Made by a program: the position numbers and the translations under genes. A DNA stretch of 33,040 nt from Oerskovia rustica (GTDB lineage Bacteria; Actinomycetota; Actinomycetes; Actinomycetales; Cellulomonadaceae), in assembly GCF_014836555.1 (NCBI RefSeq), contig NZ_JACSQQ010000011.1, positions 45,865 to 78,904 of the forward strand, given 5' to 3'. Shown in pieces: positions 14,610-21,871 of the stretch (positions are counted from its first letter, which is position 1; every line of letters starts with the position of its first letter). The notes under the pieces were generated by a model, which ran no database searches, was not told the DNA's origin, and was given only the letters and a program-made list of their open reading frames with translations.

Positions 14610-17438
14610 TCAGTCGGACGGCGCGTAGGCGAGCACCGCGTCGAGCAGGCGGACCGCCGCGGCCTTGTCGAGCGGGTTGTTGAAGTTGCCGCACTTGGGT
14701 GACTGCACGCACGCCGGGCAGCCGTCCGCGCAGGGGCAGCGTGCGATCGCGGCCCGGGTCGCGCGCAGCCACGTCGCGCCCAGGTGGAACCCCCGCTCGG
14801 CGAAGCCCGCACCGCCGGGGTACGCGTCGTACACGAACACCGTCGCCTGCTCGGTGTCCACGTGCATCGCCGTCGAGACCCCGCCCAGGTCCCAGCGGTC
14901 GCACGTCGCGAGCAGGGGCAGGAGCCCGATCGACGCGTGCTCGGCCGCGTGCAGCGCTCCCGGCGCGGTGTCGGCGTCGATGTCCGCGGCCTCGAGGACC
15001 TCGGCCGGGACGGTCCACCACACGGCGGTCGTCGGGAGCGTGTGCTCGGGCAGGTCGAGCGGTTCGGTGCCCAGGATCTGCAGGTCCGGCAGGCGCCGGC
15101 GCTGGAAGCTCACGACCTGGCTCGTCACCTCGACAGGGCCGAAGCCCCAGCCGATGGGTCCCCACCAGCGCTGGATCGCGGGGTGCGCGGTGTCGTTCGG
15201 GGACGCCCCCTGCAAGACGGACGGCTGGTCGCCCGGGGTGGGCTCCGCCGTCGGGCCGTCGCTCGGGGCGTCGACGGGGTCCGTGGCAGGGACCGCCGCC
15301 GGGGCCTCGCCCGGCTCCTCGTCGCGGACGCCGTGGATCGCGATCTCCGTGACGGAGCGCGACCACGTCCCGAAGTCGACGTCCCGGCGGGCGACGAGCG
15401 CGACGCCGTCCCGCAGGTCGAGCGACTCCACGACGTAGCTCACGCCCTGGTGGACGTAGACCGCGCCGTCGTGGACCGAGCCGTCGGCCGAGGCCGCGTC
15501 GACCGTGCCGAGCAGGCGTCCGGTGCCGGCCTCGACGACGCGCACGGGCGAGCCGCCCGAGCCGCGCAGGTCCGTCATCGCGGCAGCCGACCGAGCGTGC
15601 GTCCAGTACCACCCGGACGCCCGACGGCGCAGCGCACCCCGTGCGACCAGCACGCCCAGGAGCTCGGTCACCGCGGCGGCGTCGCCGAACTGGGGGAGGT
15701 CGGACTGCCGGAGCGGGACCTCCGCGGCGGCCGCGCACAGGTGCGGCGCGAGGACGTACGGGTTGGCAGGGTCGAAGACGGTGGCCTCCAGGGGCGCCGC
15801 GAAGATCGCCTCGGGGTGGTGCACGAGGTAGGTGTCGAGCGGGTCCTCGCGCGCGACGAACGCGACCAGGCCGTCTGCCCCGGCGCGCCCCGCACGCCCG
15901 GCCTGCTGCCAGACCGACATGCGCGTGCCCGGCCACCCCGCGATGAGCACCGCGTCGAGGCCCGAGATGTCGACCCCGAGCTCGAGCGCGTTGGTCGTCG
16001 CGAGGCCGCGGATCGCGCCGCTGCGCAGCGCCTGCTCGAGCCCCCGGCGCTCCTCGGGGAGGTAGCCGCCGCGGTAGGCCGCGACGCGGCGCGCGAGCTG
16101 GGGCGAGACGACGCGCAGGTGGTCCTGGGTCTGGGTCGCGACGGCCTCGGCGCCGCGGCGCGAGCGCGTGAACGCGAGCGTGCGGGCACCTGCCGCCGTG
16201 AGGTCGGCCAGGAGGTCCGCGGCCTCGGCCGTCGCGGACCGGCGCGGACGCTCGGGGGAGTCGCCCGGGGTCGCGGGCTCGTCGGGGTCGCTCGTCAGGC
16301 CCAGCTCGTCGTGGGCCGTGGGGTCGATCAGCAGGGCCTCGGCGAGGGCCGCGTCGGCTGCCGGGTCGTTCGCCGCCGCCGCCCTGGCCTGCGCGGCCTC
16401 GTAGCCCAGGACCTCGGGTGGCTGCCACAGTGCGAACGTCTTGCGTCCGGCCGGGCTCGTGTCGGCGTCGACCGTGACGATCTGCTCGGGCGGGACCCCG
16501 ATGAGCCGGCCCGCGCTCACGGCGGGGTCGGCCGTCGTGGCTGACGCGACGACGAACGTGAGGCCCCGAGCGGGTACGTCGTCAGCAGCGGGCCGGACGA
16601 TCCCCCGGCGTGGCGCCGACGACCCGGTGCGGGACGTCGCGGGCGCCGACGCGTAGTGCGTCGCGAGCCGTGCGAGGCGCCGCAGCACCAGGGCCACGTG
16701 CGCCCCGAACACGCCCCGGTAGGAGTGCCCCTCGTCGACGACGACGTAACGCAGGTTGCTCAGGAAGCGTGTCCAGCGCCGGTGGTTGGGCAGGAGCGCG
16801 AAGTGCAGGAAGTCGGGGTTGGTCAGCACGACGTCCGCGTACTCCTGCACCCACTTGCGCTCCTCGAACGACGTGTCGCCGTCGCACGTCGAGACCTTGA
16901 CGTCGTTGGCGCGCGAGGCGTCGAGGAGGCGTTGGAGGCCGTCGACCTGGTCGGCCGCCAGGGCCTTGGTCGGGCTCAGGTAGAGGACCGTGCCGCGCGT
17001 GCGGGCGCTCTCGATCCGGCCCGGGGCCAGGGTCTCGGCGGCGCGGTCCGCGCGCACCGCGGTGAGCGCGGGCAGCCAGAACGCCAGCGACTTGCCCGAG
17101 CCGGTCGACGTCGCGAGCGCGACGTGGCGCCCCGACCAGGCGGCCTCGGCGGCCTCGACCTGGTGCGACCACGGGCGCTCGACGCCCATCGAGCGGTAGC
17201 CCGCGACGAGCGACGCGTCGGCCCAGCCGGGCCAGTCCGCCTGCTGCCCGGGGCGACCGGGCAGGTGCTCGACGTGCGTCAGCCGGTCGGCACGACGGCC
17301 GCCCGCGAGCAGGACGTCGAGGAGGGCACCGGGCCGGTCGGAGAAGGACTGACGGCCGCTGCTCGTCCCCGGACGTCTGGCGCCCGCCGTGTCGTCCGAC
17401 GCGGCGTCCGGTTCCGGGGTTCGCGACGGGCTGGGCAC
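14610..17438 (-). CDS. DEAH-box helicase with C-terminal DUF1998 zinc-type cluster
   Basis: 942-residue superfamily 2 helicase of the 'helicase/secretion neighborhood' family (TIGR03817; Rv3649 type), related to Bacillus MrfA and yeast Hrq1, which act in repair of mitomycin-type DNA damage. Walker A TSTGSGKS (110-117), motif Ib TNPDF (206-210), DEGH box (235-238), SAT motif (VVASATTAD) and the C-terminal helicase motifs NALELGVDI and QQAGRAGRAG are present. The DUF1998 end has five cysteines (901, 903, 907, 910, 916) in RCPCADGCPACVQSPKCG, a likely metal site. A Pro/Ala/Asp-rich insert separates core and DUF1998 domains. The GTG start at 17438 has GGGAGA about 9 nt upstream. Conserved adjacency to Tad genes is known, but not explained. 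Confidence 0.93.
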   Translation of the reverse strand: MPSPSRTPEPDAASDDTAGARRPGTSSGRQSFSDRPGALLDVLLAGGRRADRLTHVEHLPGRPGQQADWPGWADASLVAGYRSMGVERPWSHQVEAAEAAWSGRHVALATSTGSGKSLAFWLPALTAVRADRAAETLAPGRIESARTRGTVLYLSPTKALAADQVDGLQRLLDASRANDVKVSTCDGDTSFEERKWVQEYADVVLTNPDFLHFALLPNHRRWTRFLSNLRYVVVDEGHSYRGVFGAHVALVLRRLARLATHYASAPATSRTGSSAPRRGIVRPAADDVPARGLTFVVASATTADPAVSAGRLIGVPPEQIVTVDADTSPAGRKTFALWQPPEVLGYEAAQARAAAANDPAADAALAEALLIDPTAHDELGLTSDPDEPATPGDSPERPRRSATAEAADLLADLTAAGARTLAFTRSRRGAEAVATQTQDHLRVVSPQLARRVAAYRGGYLPEERRGLEQALRSGAIRGLATTNALELGVDISGLDAVLIAGWPGTRMSVWQQAGRAGRAGADGLVAFVAREDPLDTYLVHHPEAIFAAPLEATVFDPANPYVLAPHLCAAAAEVPLRQSDLPQFGDAAAVTELLGVLVARGALRRRASGWYWTHARSAAAMTDLRGSGGSPVRVVEAGTGRLLGTVDAASADGSVHDGAVYVHQGVSYVVESLDLRDGVALVARRDVDFGTWSRSVTEIAIHGVRDEEPGEAPAAVPATDPVDAPSDGPTAEPTPGDQPSVLQGASPNDTAHPAIQRWWGPIGWGFGPVEVTSQVVSFQRRRLPDLQILGTEPLDLPEHTLPTTAVWWTVPAEVLEAADIDADTAPGALHAAEHASIGLLPLLATCDRWDLGGVSTAMHVDTEQATVFVYDAYPGGAGFAERGFHLGATWLRATRAAIARCPCADGCPACVQSPKCGNFNNPLDKAAAVRLLDAVLAYAPSD

Positions 17439-17505
17439 GTCTCAGAGTCTCCCACCTGGCACCTGCGGGCGCCGAACCGTCGAGCGGGCGCTGCCCCGAG
17501 GGCGA

Positions 17506-17572
17506 CGAGGTAGAACGTTCCGCGCGACGTAGTGCGCGAGGGGTTCTACCTCGCGCACTACGTTCTACCTCG
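17506..17572. repeat. nested inverted repeat with alternative pairings
   Basis: A perfect 14-bp stem (17528-17541 with 17549-17562, loop 7 nt) lies inside a 10-bp outer stem (17506-17515 with 17563-17572), with a 12-nt bulge on the left only. The word GTTCTACCTCG occurs twice (17543-17553, 17562-17572), so the left arm CGAGGTAGAAC can pair with either copy. It lies between apeB's stop and the helicase start, both minus strand: a possible apeB terminator or a switchable leader. Confidence 0.75.
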
Positions 17573-17596
17573 GCGACGTGGCGACGTGGCGACGTG
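17573..17596. repeat. three tandem copies of an octamer
   Basis: GCGACGTG is repeated three times without change, abutting the inverted repeat at 17506-17572 and 20 nt from the apeB stop codon. It is likely a slippage product. Confidence 0.8.
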
Positions 17597-17616
17597 GTGA
17601 CGGACGTCCGCCGGTC

Positions 17617-18990
17617 TCAGCCGGCGAACACCTGCGCGATCGCGCGGGACAGGTAGTACGGGTCCGCGACGGCCGTGAGCTCGCGCGCCGAGTGCATCGA
17701 GAGGATGGGCGCGCCGACGTCGACCGTCCGGATGCCGAGGCGGGTCGCGGTCAGCGGCCCGATCGTCGAACCGCACGGCACCGTGTTCTCCGAGACGAAC
17801 TCCTGGCTCGGGACCCCGGCCGCCGCGCAGGCCGCGGCCCAGGCCGCCGCCCCGTGGGCGTCGGTCGCGTACCGCTGGTTGGCGTTGATCTTGAGGATCG
17901 GGCCACCGCCCGCCACGGGGCGGTTCGCCGGGTCGTGCCGCTCCGGGTAGTTGGGGTGGACCGAGTGCCCGACGTCGCTCGACACGCACAGCGACCCGGC
18001 GAGCGCGCGGTGCCGGTCCTCGTCGCTCGCCCCGGACCCGCCGCTGATGCGCGACAGGACGTCCGCGAGGAACGGCCCGCTGGCCCCCGAGCGCGTCTCG
18101 CTGCCGATCTCCTCGTGGTCGAACGCCGCGAGGACCGCGATCGGCGCCTCGCCGCCCGGGGGCTCGGTCGCGGTCCCTGCCGCCACCTCCAGCAGCGCGA
18201 CGAGTCCTGCGTGCACCGAGAGCAGGTTGTCGAGCCGTCCCGACGCGAGCAGCTCCTCGTGCGCGCCGAAGATCCGCGGCGCCTGGGTGTCTGCGACGAC
18301 GAGGTCGTACCCGCCGACCTCTGCTGCCCGGATCCCCGCGTGCTCGGCGAGGAGCGCGAGCAGGTCGGCGTCGGGGGCACCGAGCGCCCCGAGACCCCAC
18401 ACGGGCTGGGTGTGGCGCTGCTTGTCGAGCTTGAGGCCGTCGTTCGCGGCGCGGTCGAGGTGGATCGCGAGCTGCGGGATGCGGAGCAGGGGGCCTGTCC
18501 GCACGAGGTGGCTGCGGCCGTCGAGCGTCACGAGCCGCCCGGCGAGCTCGAGCTCGCGGTCGAGCCACGAGTTGAGCAGTGGCCCGCCGTAGACCTCGAC
18601 GCCCGCCTGCCACCAGCCCTCGCGGCCCGTGGTCGGCCTGGGCTTGAGCTTGAAGCCGGGGGAGTCGGTGTGCGCGCCGAGGATCGCGAAGGGCGTCGTC
18701 CGGTTCGCGCCCGCGGGCGTGACCCACGCGATGACGGCACCGTCACGCACGACGACGTAGCGGCCCCCGGCGGTCGGGTGCGGCCAGGCGTCGGCCTCGT
18801 CGAGCAGCGTGAAGCCTGCCTCGAGGGCGCGGCGTGCGACCTCGTGGGCCGCGTGGAACGACGAGGGCGAGGCCTCGACGAATCGCGCGAGGTCCTCCGC
18901 GTGGGCTCGCGCCTGCGGGGACGGGCCCCGTGGGGTGGCGGCCACGGGGGAGGTGGGACGGGCGGGGGCGGGGGCTGCGTCGTCGGGCAT
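17617..18990 (-). CDS. apeB: M18-family aminopeptidase
   Basis: 457-residue zinc aminopeptidase of family M18 (aspartyl aminopeptidase type), removing N-terminal residues from peptides in the cytosol, usually as a dodecamer. Metal-site blocks are all seen: AILGAHTDSPGFK (His107), SGRLDNLLSVHAG, AAFDHEEIGSETRSGA, SSDVGHSVHPNYPERH and GAPILSMHSARE. The first 25 residues are Ala/Pro-rich and extra compared with the E. coli protein. ATG 18990 has no Shine-Dalgarno; a -10-like GACAAT ends 6 nt upstream, in line with a leaderless mRNA. It is divergent from the PrmC-like gene with only 51 nt between starts, so their promoters overlap. Confidence 0.96.
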   Translation of the reverse strand: MPDDAAPAPARPTSPVAATPRGPSPQARAHAEDLARFVEASPSSFHAAHEVARRALEAGFTLLDEADAWPHPTAGGRYVVVRDGAVIAWVTPAGANRTTPFAILGAHTDSPGFKLKPRPTTGREGWWQAGVEVYGGPLLNSWLDRELELAGRLVTLDGRSHLVRTGPLLRIPQLAIHLDRAANDGLKLDKQRHTQPVWGLGALGAPDADLLALLAEHAGIRAAEVGGYDLVVADTQAPRIFGAHEELLASGRLDNLLSVHAGLVALLEVAAGTATEPPGGEAPIAVLAAFDHEEIGSETRSGASGPFLADVLSRISGGSGASDEDRHRALAGSLCVSSDVGHSVHPNYPERHDPANRPVAGGGPILKINANQRYATDAHGAAAWAAACAAAGVPSQEFVSENTVPCGSTIGPLTATRLGIRTVDVGAPILSMHSARELTAVADPYYLSRAIAQVFAG

Positions 18991-18996
18991 GGGTCC

Positions 18997-19002
18997 ATTG
19001 TC
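18997..19002 (-). promoter_or_regulatory. -10 hexamer of a leaderless apeB promoter
   Basis: GACAAT on the minus strand ends 6 nt before ATG 18990. It deviates from TAnnnT only in the first base. The complementary strand at the same place (TTGTCC, 18998-19003) can serve as -35 of the divergent gene. Confidence 0.4.
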
Positions 19003-19022
19003 CGCCCGCGAGCGGGGCCGGG

Positions 19023-19031
19023 TAGTAGCGT
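19023..19031 (+). promoter_or_regulatory. -10 region of the PrmC-like gene
   Basis: The overlapping hexamers TAGTAG (19023-19028) and TAGCGT (19026-19031) end 13 and 10 nt before ATG 19042. TTGTCC at 18998-19003 is 19-22 nt upstream as a -35. No Shine-Dalgarno is seen (the bases before ATG are C-rich), so the leader is very short or absent. Confidence 0.45.
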
Positions 19032-19041
19032 GAGTCCCCCC

Positions 19042-19800
19042 ATGAGCCCGTCAGACGTCGTGTCCACCCTGCGTGCAGCGGGGTGCGTGTTCGCGGAGGA
19101 GGAGGCCGACCTTCTCCGTTCGGCCGCGACGTCCGCGGCCGAGCTGGACGCCATGGTGGCGAGCCGGGTGGCGGGCCTGCCTCTGGAGCAGGTCCTCGGT
19201 TGGGCGGAGTTCTGCGGGCTGCGCATCCTGGTCGAGCCGACGGTGTTCGTGCCGCGACGACGCACGGAGCTCCTCGCGTCGCTCGCGAGCGGGCTCACGG
19301 GCGAGCGCGCGACGGTCGTCGACCTGTGCTGCGGCACGGGCGCGCTGGGGGCGGTGCTGATCGCGAGGCACCCGGGCATCGACCTGCACGCCGCGGACAT
19401 CGATGCCGCCGCGGTGCGCTGCGCCCGCCGGAACCTTGATGGACAAGTGTACGAGGGCGACTTGTACAACGCCCTGCCGGCGCGGCTGCGCGGGGGCGTC
19501 GACGTCCTCGTCGTCAACGCCCCCTACGTCCCGACCGGTGCGATCGAGACCATGCCACCCGAGGCGAGGATCCACGAGGCCCGCGTCGCGCTCGACGGCG
19601 GCCACGACGGCCTCGACGTGCACCGCCGCGTCGCCGCCGAGGCGTCGGTCTGGCTGGCCCCCGGCGCCCACCTCCTGATCGAGACGAGCGAGCGACAGGC
19701 GCCGGTCGCGATCGGGCTCTTCGAGCGTGCGGGACTTCAGGCGCGCGTCGAGACCGACGACGAGCTCGGGGCGACGGTCGTGATCGGCGAGAAGCCGTAG
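19042..19800 (+). CDS. PrmC-related N5-glutamine methyltransferase (TIGR03704 type)
   Basis: 252-residue class I SAM-dependent methyltransferase related to PrmC/HemK, which methylates the glutamine of release-factor GGQ motifs. The N-terminal helical domain (about 1-75, with LPLEQVLGWAEFCGLRI and VFVPRRRTELL) matches PrmC. The SAM site is VVDLCCGTGALGAVL, the acidic loop is HAADIDAAAVRCARRN. The catalytic NPPY motif is replaced by NAPYVP, which is usual in the actinobacterial TIGR03704 relatives that exist beside a true PrmC. The substrate is therefore uncertain. ATG 19042 is the first start after the promoter; rlmC follows 51 nt downstream with its own promoter. Confidence 0.9.
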   Translation: MSPSDVVSTLRAAGCVFAEEEADLLRSAATSAAELDAMVASRVAGLPLEQVLGWAEFCGLRILVEPTVFVPRRRTELLASLASGLTGERATVVDLCCGTGALGAVLIARHPGIDLHAADIDAAAVRCARRNLDGQVYEGDLYNALPARLRGGVDVLVVNAPYVPTGAIETMPPEARIHEARVALDGGHDGLDVHRRVAAEASVWLAPGAHLLIETSERQAPVAIGLFERAGLQARVETDDELGATVVIGEKP

Positions 19801-19838
19801 CGCCTCGGGACGGGGCCGTCCCGCGCAGGCCCGGCCCG

Positions 19839-19844
19839 TAGAAT
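19839..19844 (+). promoter_or_regulatory. -10 hexamer of a leaderless rlmC promoter
   Basis: TAGAAT matches TAnnnT well and ends 7 nt before ATG 19852. The transcript would start at or next to the A of the ATG. AGGGA just before the ATG is too close to act as a Shine-Dalgarno. Confidence 0.55.
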
Positions 19845-19851
19845 CAGGGAA

Positions 19852-20991
19852 ATGCAGTGCCCTCACTTCGACGCCCACGAGTGCCGTTCGTGCACCCTCA
19901 TGGGCCAGGGCTACGCCGCGCAGCTCGCCGACAAGCAACGGCACGCGGGCGAGCTCCTCGCGGCACACACCGACCTGCGGTGGGAGCGACCGGTCGCGAG
20001 CCGCGAGTCGGGCTTCCGCAACAAGGCCAAGATGGTCGTGGGCGGCACGGTCGAGCGCCCGACGCTCGGCATCCTCGACGGGGGCGGACGCGGCGTCGAC
20101 CTCCAGGACTGCGGCCTCTACCCGGCCGATCTCCAGGCCGTCTTCCCCGTCCTCGCGCACTTCGTCACCCGGGCGGGCCTCACGCCCTACGACGTGGCGA
20201 CGCGGCGCGGCGAGCTCAAGAACGTGCTGGTCACGCAGTCCCCGGCCGGCGAGCTCATGGTGCGCTTCGTGCTGCGCTCGCAGGAGCCGGTCTCTCGCCT
20301 GCGCAAGCACCTGCCGAGCCTGCTCGACGCGCTGCCGCAGGCGCGCGTGGTGTCGGCCAACATCCTGCCCGAGCACAAGGCAGCGCTCGAGGGCGAGCAG
20401 GAGATCCTCCTGACCGAGGCGGACACGCTGACCATGCGCGTCAACGGGATCGAGATGCACCTGCGTCAGCAGAGCTTCTTCCAGACCAACACCGAGGTCG
20501 CCGCGGCCCTGTACCGACAGGGTCGCGAGTGGGTCGACGAGGCCGCGCCGGACAGCGTCTGGGACCTGTACTGCGGCGTGGGCGGCTTCGCGCTCCACTG
20601 TGCGACGCCTGGTCGTGAGGTGGTCGGGATCGAGTCGAGCCGCGAGGCGATCGTGAGCGCCGAGCGCAGCGCGGCCCAGGCCGGGCTCGACGACGTGACG
20701 TTCGCGGCCGGCGACGCCACGGCGTTCGCCCTCGCGGCCCAGCACGTCCCCGACCTCGTGATCGTGAACCCGCCGCGGCGCGGGATCGGCGCCGAGCTCG
20801 CGGGGTGGCTCGAGTCCTCGACCGTTCAGCAGGTCGTCTACTCGAGCTGCAACGCGGTGTCGCTGGCCCGCGACCTCGCTGCCATGCCGTCGCTGCGCCC
20901 CGTGCGGGGCCGCGTCCTGGACATGTTTCCGCAGACCACGCACTACGAGGTCATGGTCCTGCTCGAGCGCACGGATCAGGCGCCGGTCTGA
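19852..20991 (+). CDS. rlmC: 23S rRNA (uracil-747-C5)-methyltransferase
   Basis: 379-residue RlmC/RumB-type enzyme making 5-methyluridine in 23S rRNA with SAM. Four cysteines of the 4Fe-4S site are seen: Cys3, Cys11, Cys14 (CPHFDAHECRSC) and Cys87 (DCGLY). RQQSFFQTN and the SAM motif WDLYCGVGGFALH lie in the middle, NPPRRG and the catalytic Cys333 in YSSCNAVSL near the end. There is no TRAM domain, which separates RlmC from RlmD-type enzymes. It begins exactly at the family's conserved MQC start. Only 19 nt separate its stop from the stop of the convergent SWIM-protein gene. Confidence 0.96.
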   Translation: MQCPHFDAHECRSCTLMGQGYAAQLADKQRHAGELLAAHTDLRWERPVASRESGFRNKAKMVVGGTVERPTLGILDGGGRGVDLQDCGLYPADLQAVFPVLAHFVTRAGLTPYDVATRRGELKNVLVTQSPAGELMVRFVLRSQEPVSRLRKHLPSLLDALPQARVVSANILPEHKAALEGEQEILLTEADTLTMRVNGIEMHLRQQSFFQTNTEVAAALYRQGREWVDEAAPDSVWDLYCGVGGFALHCATPGREVVGIESSREAIVSAERSAAQAGLDDVTFAAGDATAFALAAQHVPDLVIVNPPRRGIGAELAGWLESSTVQQVVYSSCNAVSLARDLAAMPSLRPVRGRVLDMFPQTTHYEVMVLLERTDQAPV

Positions 20992-21010
20992 GGCTCGTGC
21001 CGCGGGGCCG

Positions 21011-21871
21011 TCAGCGGTCCAGCGCGGTGAGCCGCTCCGCCGCTGAGAGCGCGGCGGCGGCGAGCGCGGCGCGCAGACCGGTGAGGTCGACGGGTGTCCC
21101 GTCGGCCGTCCGGTCCGGCACGCCGGGCAGGAGGTCCGCGGCGGACGGGGGCTCGGGGACGTCGGGAGGTGTCGGCAGCTCGCCGAGGATCCGCCGGCCC
21201 GACGGCGCAGCGCCCGTTCCCTCGTTGCTCGCCGGGGCGCCGGTCGGGTCGGGCGCGCTGTCCACCGACGGGTCCGACGGCTCGGCGGCCGGCGCGGGCG
21301 ACGAGAGCCCGCGCAGCGCGTCGAGGACCTGCTCGCGGGACCGCCCGCGCAGGAGGAAGAGCACGAACGGGTCGGCGTCGAGCAGCCAGCCCGCCTGGTA
21401 GCTCAGCGCTGCGGCGTGCAGGCAGGGGAGGTCCCAGGTGGGGCAGTCGCACTCCGGTTCGAGGTCGCCGATCCCCGGGAGCAGCGAGATGTCGGCGTCG
21501 ACCGCGGCGGCGACGACGTCGCGGGGCATCTCGCCCGAGAGCAGCGCTGCGAGCCGCCCTGACCGGGACGCGAGGATGCGCAGGAACCGGTCCCACTCGT
21601 CGTCGGTCAGCGGTTCGAGCGAGACGACCGTGTGGTACATCTCGCCATCATCATCTTGTACACGCGCCTGGACGGCTCCTGGGCTGACCGTGATCGACCC
21701 CACGCGCCCCGTCCGGGCGTAGGCGCGCCCCTTCTTGAGCGGCCCTGCGTCCAGGGCGAACTCCTCCATCGACCGGACCCAGGCACGTGCCCACCACGAC
21801 TGGCCACGCCGGACGGCCCCTTTGGTCGCGGTGCCCGTCGGGGGGAAGGCGGGGAAGCCCACGGCGCTCAC
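21011..21871 (-). CDS. SWIM zinc-finger protein
   Basis: 286 residues with a SWIM zinc finger: Cys141, Cys143, Cys150 and His152 in CDCPTWDLPCLH. The N-terminal part (about 20-100: QSWWARAWVRSMEE..., KKGRAYARTGRVGSITV) is the conserved region of SNF2-associated SWIM proteins, and the C-terminal third is Pro/Ser/Ala-rich linker plus a short helix. SWIM domains bind nucleic acid or protein; here it probably delivers the SNF2 helicase to its target. GTG 21871 overlaps the SNF2 stop by 4 nt (GTGA), with GAGGAGG upstream inside the SNF2 gene, so the two are made together. The function of the pair is not known. Confidence 0.9.
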   Translation of the reverse strand: MSAVGFPAFPPTGTATKGAVRRGQSWWARAWVRSMEEFALDAGPLKKGRAYARTGRVGSITVSPGAVQARVQDDDGEMYHTVVSLEPLTDDEWDRFLRILASRSGRLAALLSGEMPRDVVAAAVDADISLLPGIGDLEPECDCPTWDLPCLHAAALSYQAGWLLDADPFVLFLLRGRSREQVLDALRGLSSPAPAAEPSDPSVDSAPDPTGAPASNEGTGAAPSGRRILGELPTPPDVPEPPSAADLLPGVPDRTADGTPVDLTGLRAALAAAALSAAERLTALDR

